From contig JAUMVK010000010.1 in the NCBI GenBank assembly GCA_030530205.1, positions 47,285 through 111,284 of the forward strand: a DNA stretch of 64,000 bases. Direction: 5' to 3'. Each line of letters starts with the position of its first letter. The first letter of the stretch is position 1. The notes beneath the pieces were generated by a model that was not told the DNA's origin, ran no database searches, and saw only the letters and a list, made by a program, of their open reading frames with translations. Made by a program: the position numbers and the translations under genes. The DNA comes from RGIG3701 sp030530205 (lineage in GTDB: Bacteria > Planctomycetota > Planctomycetia > Pirellulales > Thermoguttaceae). Positions 1 to 7,806 of the stretch are shown piece after piece.

Positions 1-2977
1 GATGGTATTCGCCGTCCTGAACCAAATCTGAAAGGGCGGCTTTGCACAGGAACTCGTAAGCCCACGTAGTTTCATGCCCCATTTCGTCCGCGACGATGAT
101 TTCGAGGCGCGTATCCGGGTAAGCCAGAACGAAATTCGCGGGATCAAAGGCGGTCCCCTCGTCCGTTTCGTCCTTAACATTGTACATCTTGCAGAAAATC
201 GTCGTTTCGGAAAGGTCCGTCACGGTGACGTCCAGAGAGAGCATATCGGTCGCCGTCTCGGCAAATCCGCCGTTTTGCAGGGTGGTCCCATCCCGCTTGA
301 CCGTAATCACCGGAGCAGTTCTGTCCACAATGTAAGGTTCAGTCTCGGTCTGGAAAGTCTCCTGTTCCGAGGCGTTCGTAAATTCATACGTGAAAATATA
401 GGCTCCATCATCCAGAGCTGAAGATTTATAGACCCACGTATAATCCTCATTAAGAGCGCCGTCTTCATCGAACGTAACCGTCGTTGTAGCAAAAAGTGTA
501 TCAGCGTCACTGTAAACGTTAATCGTCACGCCCTCAAGCCGATCGAGTTCCCTGGACTCTTCGATTTGGGAAATCGAGAATTCGGGTGTCGGATCATTCT
601 CACTTTCGATCGAAACTTCCAAACACGTTGGAGCTGGTTGAGCGTAGCGGTAAATTTCATAATCCAGAGCATTATCGCCATTCTTTTGGCTGGCATGGAT
701 GGTGTATTTACCTTCTGCAAGAGGGACGATTTCTCCTTCCTCATCGACTTCGTTCAGAGTCAGGGTGAAACTGGTGCTTTGGCCTACCGTGTTCTCTGTA
801 AAGGTGAGGCGCCAGTCATTATAAATCTTCGTATGTCCGGGCGCGGCATAAACCTCGGTCAAGTCCACGTCTTCGATGATGGGTTCTTCCGCATCGGCAA
901 AGTAAATGTCCACGACTCCCGGTGACGCGGGGTTCACGAGATTGCCGTTCAGCGTAATGCCGCTGGTCTTGACAATGTGGAAGTTCTGGTTGGGCAGTTC
1001 GTTCCGAACCGTCACGTCTGTCCAGAGCGCCGTACTGAGGCACAGGTTGATATGGATCGTCAAGGACTGCTCGCCCGAAGCGGTTTTGGCGAGTACCACG
1101 ATCGATTCTGTGGCGGGTGATTCAGCGGTTTCTTTAAATTGATAGTTAAAAGTGCCGGGATGCTGCGGATCTTCCGTCAGACTGTCCAGATTTACAAGGC
1201 TGCAAGTAATGGCAAACGTAAGGCCAGACTGATAGTTAAAATAGTCGTAAAGGTTCAGACTGCCGGACTTGGTCGAGGTATATTCCGTAACGTTTGTGCC
1301 CTGCGTCGGTTCCAGCTCCGCTTCATAGTAAACTTTGCACGTGGTGGAAGTTGAATTCCCGGCTTTGTCCGTGGCGGTGAATGTGATCGTGTTCAATCCT
1401 TCCGCGAGGGTGAACGTATAAGCGCCTGCCGATTCGGTGTGCTCCAGGTCGCCAGTGTAACGGACTGTCGCATCGTCGTTGGTTTTCGGGGTCAAAGTAA
1501 GAGTTTGGGACGTGACCGGCATATAATCTTTGCCCTCGGGAACCACGTACCCTTCGATTCGGAGCGAGGGGGCGGTGAAATCCACGTTCACGACGGCCGT
1601 GACCGTGCCACTTCCGTAAACGTTACCGGCAAGGTCCGTGATCTTCACGGTGTACGTGTGTGCGCCTTCCTCCACGTCGGTCATGGAAATGTAAGCGTCT
1701 GAGGCTTTGGTCAGCCGTTTACTGGCGATCTCTTTGCCATTTTCGGAGACGTAAAGGTAAATCCCGTACGGCTCGGCCGCCAAAACGTCCGCCAGTGTGT
1801 CCGCGTCTCCCTCCAGCGTGTAATTGACCTTCAGATCAAAATCCGCCTGGTTCGTGGAGTACACGTCGTCCTCGTTCGGAGTACTGCCGATGTACACTTT
1901 GGAAGCGCGGATCTCCGGGGCGGTCAGGTCAATGACGATGGCGTAGAGGCTCGTCCCGAAATTATTGTCGAGGATCATTTCGAGCGTGCCTTCCTGAAGC
2001 TGGCCGCTGGTCGGGGTGATGGTGAACACTCCGTTCTGGTTCGCGTAATTAAAGGTCAGCGTATCGCTCGCAGACCCGTCTTCGTTCGTGAGCGTGACCC
2101 GTCCGCTCGACTGCGTGAGGTCGAAATCGTCGGTCGAGTACGTGCCGTCGTCGGTCGTGTAGATGAAATTGCCGGTTGTCGCATCGGTTTTACCGCTGAT
2201 GGAAGACGTTTTGTTCGACGTGAAGGTGTTTTCGGCCCCATCGACTTGCGCAGGCGTTTCACCGCCGACTTTCAGAGCGCTGATCGTCGGGTTGGTCGTG
2301 ATGGTCGGATTCAGAACGATCGTGTCCGAAAAGTTCGGCTCGATGACGTTTCGGAACGTTTCCATCTCGAGCTTGCCGTTCCCGTTCAGATCATACAATG
2401 TGTCCACATTATTCCGGAGGTCGATCCCGAACAGGATCTTAAAGCGTTCGATGTAGGCTGCGCTGGTCCCCTGCGCGATGTGAGCCCAGCCTTTGAACTG
2501 GTTATATTCTGAAACGCTTACCACGTTGTCAGCGTTCAAATCGCCGGCCATGATGAAACGAACCTCGTAAGATTGATCCTCCAGTTCGGGGCCCACTTCA
2601 AAAACGTATGTTTTGTCATTCGAGATGAGGTACTTCGCCAGAAAAGATGCCGTGTTATTTTCGATTTTTGAGCTGAGAAATTCCACTTTTCCTTCGCCCT
2701 CTGCAGCCGATGCGTCTCTAATCGAGACGGAGAAATCATCGGTCAGCTGTGTGCCGTCTGTCGGGCGCACTTCCAGGATCACGTATCGGCTTTCATTCGA
2801 TTCCTGATTGGAAAACGTCGCATGGAACGTGTTCTGTTCCATAGGCGTAAAACCAATCGCGTCAAGAAGCTGGCGGTCCTCAAGAGCTTCGAGCTGCGGA
2901 GTACGCTTCAGAAGATTACTTTTCCCGCACGGTTTCCGACCAGAAATAAAACGAAAGGAATTTTTTTTGAACGACAT
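1..2977 (-). CDS. LEPR-XLL-type extracellular protein with dockerin-like and Ig-like repeats (3' end outside window)
   Basis: The frame is open from the ATG at 2975-2977 to the window edge, about 992 codons without a stop. Residues about 25-39 read RTPQLEALEDRQLLD, the LEPR-XLL-type motif found at the N terminus of large planctomycete extracellular proteins. Around residues 150-210 are two EF-hand/dockerin-like loops (DLNADNVVSVSEYNQF and DLNGNGKLEMETF), probably calcium binding. The rest is a series of beta-rich Ig/cadherin-like modules rich in Thr, Val and Asp, with phrases such as TDLAGN and TDKAGN typical of bacterial Ig-like repeats. There is no classical signal peptide; LEPR-XLL proteins carry a short basic N terminus instead. 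Likely role: cell-surface or secreted adhesin or scaffold. Exact partner unknown. Confidence 0.85.
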   Translation of the reverse strand, partial: MSFKKNSFRFISGRKPCGKSNLLKRTPQLEALEDRQLLDAIGFTPMEQNTFHATFSNQESNESRYVILEVRPTDGTQLTDDFSVSIRDASAAEGEGKVEFLSSKIENNTASFLAKYLISNDKTYVFEVGPELEDQSYEVRFIMAGDLNADNVVSVSEYNQFKGWAHIAQGTSAAYIERFKILFGIDLRNNVDTLYDLNGNGKLEMETFRNVIEPNFSDTIVLNPTITTNPTISALKVGGETPAQVDGAENTFTSNKTSSISGKTDATTGNFIYTTDDGTYSTDDFDLTQSSGRVTLTNEDGSASDTLTFNYANQNGVFTITPTSGQLQEGTLEMILDNNFGTSLYAIVIDLTAPEIRASKVYIGSTPNEDDVYSTNQADFDLKVNYTLEGDADTLADVLAAEPYGIYLYVSENGKEIASKRLTKASDAYISMTDVEEGAHTYTVKITDLAGNVYGSGTVTAVVNVDFTAPSLRIEGYVVPEGKDYMPVTSQTLTLTPKTNDDATVRYTGDLEHTESAGAYTFTLAEGLNTITFTATDKAGNSTSTTCKVYYEAELEPTQGTNVTEYTSTKSGSLNLYDYFNYQSGLTFAITCSLVNLDSLTEDPQHPGTFNYQFKETAESPATESIVVLAKTASGEQSLTIHINLCLSTALWTDVTVRNELPNQNFHIVKTSGITLNGNLVNPASPGVVDIYFADAEEPIIEDVDLTEVYAAPGHTKIYNDWRLTFTENTVGQSTSFTLTLNEVDEEGEIVPLAEGKYTIHASQKNGDNALDYEIYRYAQPAPTCLEVSIESENDPTPEFSISQIEESRELDRLEGVTINVYSDADTLFATTTVTFDEDGALNEDYTWVYKSSALDDGAYIFTYEFTNASEQETFQTETEPYIVDRTAPVITVKRDGTTLQNGGFAETATDMLSLDVTVTDLSETTIFCKMYNVKDETDEGTAFDPANFVLAYPDTRLEIIVADEMGHETTWAYEFLCKAALSDLVQDGEYH

Positions 2978-3289
2978 GGAATCACCTCAAATAATAAAAA
3001 CGGTTGCCGTATTTTCCGCATGGCAAAACGGCTGCATATTTATTAATATGTCAAAACCTTGGAAAAGTTCATTTCAAAGATGGAAATTTCAGAATTTGGG
3101 GAAAATAAACTGAAAATCCTTCTTATCAACTTTATACCATCAAATATTATACACAGTTTTTCAGAAAATTTCGTCATAATCCTCATAAAATTCCAAAATT
3201 TGTGAAAATTTACAAAAAAATGAATCAGGAGAGACACATGAAGATCCAAGCGCCAAGTTTCTGGTGTGGATCAACCCATTGATTATCCG
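2978..3289. other. AT-rich intergenic region upstream of the surface-protein gene
   Basis: No gene is supported here. A TATAAT hexamer on the minus strand lies at 3146-3151 and is a candidate -10 box for the surface-protein gene, but no good -35 sits at 16-18 bases. A minus-strand TTGACA near 3052-3057 has no matching -10. The sequence GAGGTG lies about 5 bases before the ATG and is a weak ribosome binding site. Confidence 0.4.
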
Positions 3290-4096
3290 TCAGACTTTTT
3301 TAACGATTCCCGAATAGAATTTACGCCCATCGATCAAAATGGCTCCGTCTTCCGCAAGTCCGCTGCAGAACCCCGTGATATTTCCTTGCGGTGTTTCGAG
3401 CGTAACGGTATTTCCGCACTGAATACAGTGTTTCTCGATTTGGCGCACGGTCTCAGTAATGGGAAGGTGCGTCATATTTTGCATTTTCTCCCCCAGGTTG
3501 GTCAAAAGAAGGGCTAAAAATCGTTCTATTGGCTCAGGAAAACCGGGATTTTCCAGAGGTTTCACGTTTTTCAGAATCGGAGCGTCCGGCCATTCGGGAA
3601 AAAAATCACTGAGCGAAACGATCCGGCTTTGGATTTCTGGCGGCGCGCCATGCATGGAGTTTAAAAGATTGATCCCGATCCCGGCGATCATCCGTCCCGA
3701 AGCGTGACCTTCCAAAAGTATCCCGGCCATTTTGCGAAAATCCCCCTCTTCCAGACGGCAGTACAAATCGTTAGGCCAATGGATGAACAGTCTTTCTCCC
3801 TTTTTCACAGGCAGAACCTTTTGCAGTGTTTCGAAGATAGCCAACCCAAAGGTCAAACCAAGCATGGAGGTGTGGGCAAGTGGGATTTGAAACCGGGCAG
3901 GAGAAAAAATCAGAGAAAACATCAAACAGCCTGTCGGACTGTACCACTGATGATCTTTCTGCCCTTTCCCTGCCGACTGTACCGAGGCGGAAACCAGCGC
4001 CGGTTCTTCTGCCAGCCGACCGGCTTCCAACTCACGAAAAGCATAAAGCTGCGTCGAATCAATTTGCGGAAAATGAACACGTTGTACGAGCTGCAT
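3290..4096 (-). CDS. birA: Biotin--[acetyl-CoA-carboxylase] ligase, short form without DNA-binding domain
   Basis: Joins biotin to the biotin carboxyl carrier protein via biotinyl-AMP. Counting from the ATG at 4096 (268 aa), the family motifs are AGKGQKDHQW at about 42-51 (the GRGRRG-type biotinyl-AMP loop), HWPND at about 106-110 (usually KWPND), RKMAGILLE at about 121-129 with the catalytic-type lysine, and GIGIN at about 139-143. The N-terminal helix-turn-helix of E. coli BirA is absent, so this is a group I ligase that should not act as a repressor. An in-frame TTG at 4135 would add 13 residues, but the ATG fits the family start better. It follows tRNA-Gln on the same strand, separated by a terminator-like hairpin. 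KWPND to HWPND is a mild substitution. Confidence 0.9.
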   Translation of the reverse strand: MQLVQRVHFPQIDSTQLYAFRELEAGRLAEEPALVSASVQSAGKGQKDHQWYSPTGCLMFSLIFSPARFQIPLAHTSMLGLTFGLAIFETLQKVLPVKKGERLFIHWPNDLYCRLEEGDFRKMAGILLEGHASGRMIAGIGINLLNSMHGAPPEIQSRIVSLSDFFPEWPDAPILKNVKPLENPGFPEPIERFLALLLTNLGEKMQNMTHLPITETVRQIEKHCIQCGNTVTLETPQGNITGFCSGLAEDGAILIDGRKFYSGIVKKV

Positions 4097-4140
4097 ATCC
4101 AGACGTTTGAGGGGATTAGGTGATTCATTCAGCAAAACTC

Positions 4141-4178
4141 AAAAAAAGGCTCCAGTCTTATGACCGAAGCCTTTTTTG
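4141..4178 (-). terminator. Hairpin terminator between tRNA-Gln and birA, possibly bidirectional
   Basis: Runs of A and T flank an inverted repeat: AAAAAAGGCT...CAGTC pairs with GACCG...AGCCTTTTTT. On the minus strand it follows tRNA-Gln by about 14 bases and has a T run after the stem. It may end tRNA transcription before birA. Confidence 0.65.
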
Positions 4179-4191
4179 TTTTCAAGATGAG

Positions 4192-4262
4192 CAGGGGCAC
4201 AGGGATTCGAACCCCGACTAAATGAACCAGAATCATTTGTGCTGCCGTTACACGATGCCCCT
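4192..4262 (-). tRNA. tRNA-Gln (anticodon CTG)
   Basis: A 71-nt cloverleaf on the minus strand. The 7-bp acceptor stem is AGGGGCA with TGCCCCT. The anticodon stem is AATGA with TCATT, enclosing the loop TTCTGGT whose middle bases are CTG. The T arm has GGGTTCGAATCCC. Discriminator base is G and the CCA end is not encoded. Confidence 0.95.
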
Positions 4263-4511
4263 GTAACTGCGCGTTAATATACCACGTTTTCGCTTTCTGT
4301 CAAGAGGGGGAGCCGGGCTTTTCGTAAACTCTTTGTTCTTTTTTTGTGAATTTTATACAGCCCGAATAATCCAAACAATCAAAAATTTCGGAATATTCGA
4401 TAAAATCCTCAAGGTTTGCGCAAATTATCCCGATACACAAAATGTTCCAAAATCAGGAATCCGTATGCAAGTACATTGAGTTCATACTCCATCAGCAAAA
4501 AGGATTCAATC

Positions 4512-6797
4512 ATGAATCAGTTTTCAATTATTTCGATGTTTCAACCCACTCAGAAAACGAATCATACGACGCATCGTATTTCCAGGCATCTCCCGATCGC
4601 CTTGGCGGGCTTTTTTGCCTTGACTCTCAGTGCGTGTCATGGGCCTTGCAGGATGAATCCGTGTTCATGTGAAATGACTCCCAATGTGGTTTATGAAAGA
4701 CCGGTGAAAATGGATTCGTGTGAGTGTTATTCCACTGGCGGATCATATCGGGTTCAAAGCGGCTATTCGGCCCTCGGTCCACGCCCGGTCACGATGAAAC
4801 CCGGTACTTATGGAACTTCCTGCCGGTTTAGTCAGGCAGGGGGTTGCGCTCCCGCGGCCGCGCCGAATCTGACTCCTGCACAGATGGATTTTACACCAGC
4901 GCCGGTAGTTCCCCAGACTCCGGGCAGACGGAACGGTCAAATTTCGCCAGCTCCTGCGACGAACGACAGGCCTTATGACCTTTCTGGTGATTGGCAGGCT
5001 CCTCCGAGAGTGAAACCGAAGGCGGAAGTGAAACCCGAAGCTGAGCCAGAAGTGAAGGCCGAAGTGAAACCCCAAAAGAAATCCGAAATAAAACCTGGTC
5101 TGGAACTGGAACAGATGCCGTTTGAAGGAAACTCCGGAAATGGGCAACTGATGCAGGAACGTTCCGATGTTCCTGGGAATACGAAAGTCATGGAAGTTCC
5201 GCGGAATAATATCGAGGAAGCCCCGGCTCCTGAGGAACTTCTTCCGGCTGAACCCGAAGCGCCGGCTGAAGCCATTGAGTCGTTAGATCCTCTTGGCCCG
5301 GCGGAACCTGCGGCCCCCGCGGAACCCATTGAGCTTGACCTCCCCGATGATTCTGTGCAGCCTGGGAATCAGGAACTGCCCGGATTAGAGGAAGAACTGC
5401 CAGACGTGCTCCCGGAAGCGCTTCCCGAAACAAAGGCATCGGAAGATCCGCAGCAGATCATGAAAGCGATTCAGAAGCGTCAACCGTTAAAACGGGCTTT
5501 GGGATTTGATTCTCCCAGATCCGAACATAAATCGGGTTTTTGGGCTCAATCGTCAAAGAATTCGATGGAAAAGCAAACCGCCAGTGCACCGGAAAAAGAA
5601 AAGGGCCTGAAGTCCATTTCTTTTAGTGACATTCGCCAGGCTACGAGTGTGGAGGAATGCCTGAATAAGGATGTTCAATCGGCGAATTGGGAAGTCGTTG
5701 AGAAAAAAGAAGCCGTGATCAAACTCACAGCCGCAGAGGAACCGGTTGCAGCCAATCCCGCACCCCAGTCCCTCCTTGAGATTCCTGCGGAACTTCCAGA
5801 AGAAGCTACGATCGGGAATTTCCCTGAACGTCCGAGCAACGCCCAGCCGGCTGATGAGTACATCATCGACTCGACAAAGTCCGCCCGTAAAAAAGACGTG
5901 AGTGAAATCCAAAAAGGAATGGTCAGCGGCGTGGAAGTGAAAGGAAACTGGGAGGCCGATCATCAGAATGAAACCGGAACGTTCATTTATTATGACGGAA
6001 TGCAGGGACGCACTACCATTCAGAGTCCCGACCCGGTTTATATTTACGCCCCTCGTTTTCGGGCGGTCCGCCAGGTTATTGACCTGAACGTGGACGAGCA
6101 GGTTACAACGACCGGTGACCTTTACACACCGACTCAGGTCAGCACTGCCAATCGTTCGTTGGAGACCAGTACGACACGCCAGAATCAGCAGGCTGGAACC
6201 GGAACAAGCCGCACGGTGATGCTTGAAGCTCAGGCAAACGCAGGTACGGGAATTCTGGATGGAAATATAGCGCCTCAGATGAAGACGCAGGAAGCCGTCA
6301 TCCCGCAGGAAAACAGGGAGATTAACGGCCCGAACGCCATCAATGGCAAAACCCGTGCGATTACGGCTGACGGCTTGATTGAATTTAAAACCTGGACCCA
6401 GACCGAAAATATGCGGGTCTTCATCGACCAGCAAAGTGCCAGCGCCTCAATTCAGACGCTCTCGGCTCCGTCGCTCTATACGGTGCAGGAAGGCGAAAAG
6501 AAGCAGGACGTCAAGATTTACAAAGTGGCCTCCACGAACTCGGCCAAACCGGGTGAAACCGTTGATTTCATCATTTACTTTGAAAACACGGGAAACTCGC
6601 CGATCGGAAACATCACGCTGGTCGATAATTTGCCGGCGAGACTGGAAATCGTGGAAGATTCGGCCGAAAGCAGCGTAGATTCCAACTTTACATACGAGAT
6701 CAACGGAAACGGTTCCCAGACCCTCCGCTGGGAAGTGACTCAACCGCTGTACGTTGGAGAAAAAGGCGCTGTGAAGTTCAAGGCGCTCGTGCGGTAG
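4512..6797 (+). CDS. Large secreted lipoprotein with Pro/Glu-rich middle and C-terminal DUF11-type domain
   Basis: 761 aa from the ATG at 4512, preceded by AAAAAGGATT; an upstream TTG frame start at 4416 is less likely. A long signal sequence ends in the lipobox LSAC, so the mature protein should be lipidated. It is followed by a Cys-rich stretch, then a low-complexity region rich in Pro, Glu, Ala and Lys (KPEAEPEVKAEVKP-like, EAPAEP-like repeats). The last 100 residues (from VKIYKVAS, with KPGETVDFIIYFENTGNSP and ITLVDNLPARLE) match the DUF11/Ig-like 'conserved repeat domain' that occurs in planctomycete and archaeal surface proteins. It has similar spacing to planctomycete proteins that mount DUF11 domains on the cell envelope. 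Function unknown; structural envelope role inferred. Confidence 0.8.
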   Translation: MNQFSIISMFQPTQKTNHTTHRISRHLPIALAGFFALTLSACHGPCRMNPCSCEMTPNVVYERPVKMDSCECYSTGGSYRVQSGYSALGPRPVTMKPGTYGTSCRFSQAGGCAPAAAPNLTPAQMDFTPAPVVPQTPGRRNGQISPAPATNDRPYDLSGDWQAPPRVKPKAEVKPEAEPEVKAEVKPQKKSEIKPGLELEQMPFEGNSGNGQLMQERSDVPGNTKVMEVPRNNIEEAPAPEELLPAEPEAPAEAIESLDPLGPAEPAAPAEPIELDLPDDSVQPGNQELPGLEEELPDVLPEALPETKASEDPQQIMKAIQKRQPLKRALGFDSPRSEHKSGFWAQSSKNSMEKQTASAPEKEKGLKSISFSDIRQATSVEECLNKDVQSANWEVVEKKEAVIKLTAAEEPVAANPAPQSLLEIPAELPEEATIGNFPERPSNAQPADEYIIDSTKSARKKDVSEIQKGMVSGVEVKGNWEADHQNETGTFIYYDGMQGRTTIQSPDPVYIYAPRFRAVRQVIDLNVDEQVTTTGDLYTPTQVSTANRSLETSTTRQNQQAGTGTSRTVMLEAQANAGTGILDGNIAPQMKTQEAVIPQENREINGPNAINGKTRAITADGLIEFKTWTQTENMRVFIDQQSASASIQTLSAPSLYTVQEGEKKQDVKIYKVASTNSAKPGETVDFIIYFENTGNSPIGNITLVDNLPARLEIVEDSAESSVDSNFTYEINGNGSQTLRWEVTQPLYVGEKGAVKFKALVR

Positions 6798-6806
6798 GAA
6801 AGTTTT

Positions 6807-6897
6807 CAGTAGTCAGTAGTCAGAGTTTCGGTTGCACCGAAATATGGGATTGATCTTCCCGATATTCTGCCGAAGGCAGAACGCTGACTACTGACTC
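6807..6897. repeat. Inverted-repeat element between convergent genes (CAGTAGTCAGTAGTCAG family)
   Basis: The arms are CAGTAGTCAGTAGTCAG at 6807-6823 and CTGACTACTGACT at 6884-6896. The centre holds two smaller palindromes, including TTTCGGTTGCACCGAAA and CTGCCGAAGGCAG. It fills the gap between two convergent stop codons, so it may also end transcription from both sides. Confidence 0.7.
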
Positions 6898-6901
6898 CTT
6901 C

Positions 6902-7606
6902 TCATCTTCTTTTTTGTGTCTGTTGGAGAATTGCCTGTACGTCTTGCGGGAGCGGTTTTTTTGAGTTGAGGAAAATCATCTGCAGATCCCACTCTATTTT
7001 TCGCGCACTTTTTAGTTCGATTTGGCCCGTGCCCATGTTAATGTGATACACGCATAGAGTTTTCTGGGTTGGGTCAATGATCGTCACCTGCTGGAAAGGA
7101 CCTTCGGGAAGCGTAACGACTTCTGAAAACGAAATGAGGCTTTGAGGATTCGACGGGGCCATCGTACCCGTGGGAAAATCCTCGGGAAGCTGGCGCGGCT
7201 CCGAAGAAAACGCAGTGCTGCTCTGAGGAGGAACCTTGGAAGAGACCTGAGCAGGTGTCACCGCAGGTTCCGCGACCGAAGTCTGCTGAACATTATAAAC
7301 GTTGGGATTCGCCAAATTCTGCGGGTTCGTTTCATACGCAGCCTGCGAAACACCGGAACTGGGGGTTTGCCTGTAATTCGTCATGGTGACCGGAACAGCG
7401 CGCCCCTGTTGGGTGGTTTTCTCTGCGATTTCCTGACCCGCGATCATTTCACCGACGGTCATTTCCATGTCATCTTCGTCTAAATCCTGTGCGTAATTAG
7501 CTGAAAAACTTCTGTACTGGGCGGAAACCAGGGAAATGCAGACGGACAACGAAATTCCCCAAATCACCGATCGAAAAACGAAAATCTTAAAATTTAAACC
7601 ACGCAT
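6902..7606 (-). CDS. Secreted protein of unknown function
   Basis: 234 aa from the ATG at 7606; a TTG six codons upstream is less likely. A hydrophobic segment (IFVFRSVIWGISLSVCISLVSA) is a signal peptide with likely cleavage after VSA. The mature part is Gln-, Ser- and Pro-rich and low in complexity until the last 90 residues, which look folded and include VTIIDPTQKTLCVYHINMGT, followed by IELKSARKIEWDLQMIFLN and a basic C terminus. I do not recognise the family. It converges with the DUF11 lipoprotein gene and is probably transcribed alone. Confidence 0.7.
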   Translation of the reverse strand: MRGLNFKIFVFRSVIWGISLSVCISLVSAQYRSFSANYAQDLDEDDMEMTVGEMIAGQEIAEKTTQQGRAVPVTMTNYRQTPSSGVSQAAYETNPQNLANPNVYNVQQTSVAEPAVTPAQVSSKVPPQSSTAFSSEPRQLPEDFPTGTMAPSNPQSLISFSEVVTLPEGPFQQVTIIDPTQKTLCVYHINMGTGQIELKSARKIEWDLQMIFLNSKKPLPQDVQAILQQTQKRR

Positions 7607-7737
7607 AATTTCAAGTCTGTACAAACGTTCAAAGCTGAAACAAAAACACTGGAGAAATTTTAGCAGAACGGGAAATTTCGCGCAAGAGCAATTTTCAGGA
7701 AACAGGAAGATATTAGAGCTTCACAAGATTTTAAGGA

Positions 7738-7786
7738 ACGGACCAGGGAAGGCATTTTCTGAAAAACCTTCCCCGACCCGGTTTCC
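7738..7786 (-). terminator. Candidate terminator hairpin after the rhamnosidase-like gene
   Basis: On the minus strand GGGGAAGG and CCTTCCCT form a stem around an A/T-rich loop, with outer GGGTC/GGTCC bases that can extend it. It lies about 20 bases after the stop codon. There is no strong T run, so the call is moderate. Confidence 0.4.
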
Positions 7787-7806
7787 TCTAATGATTCAGT
7801 GGAGTT

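Noticed and set aside
3043..3249. Small frame in the gap before the surface-protein gene
   Set aside because: AT-rich, Phe-rich translation with no start signal, overlapping the probable promoter region.
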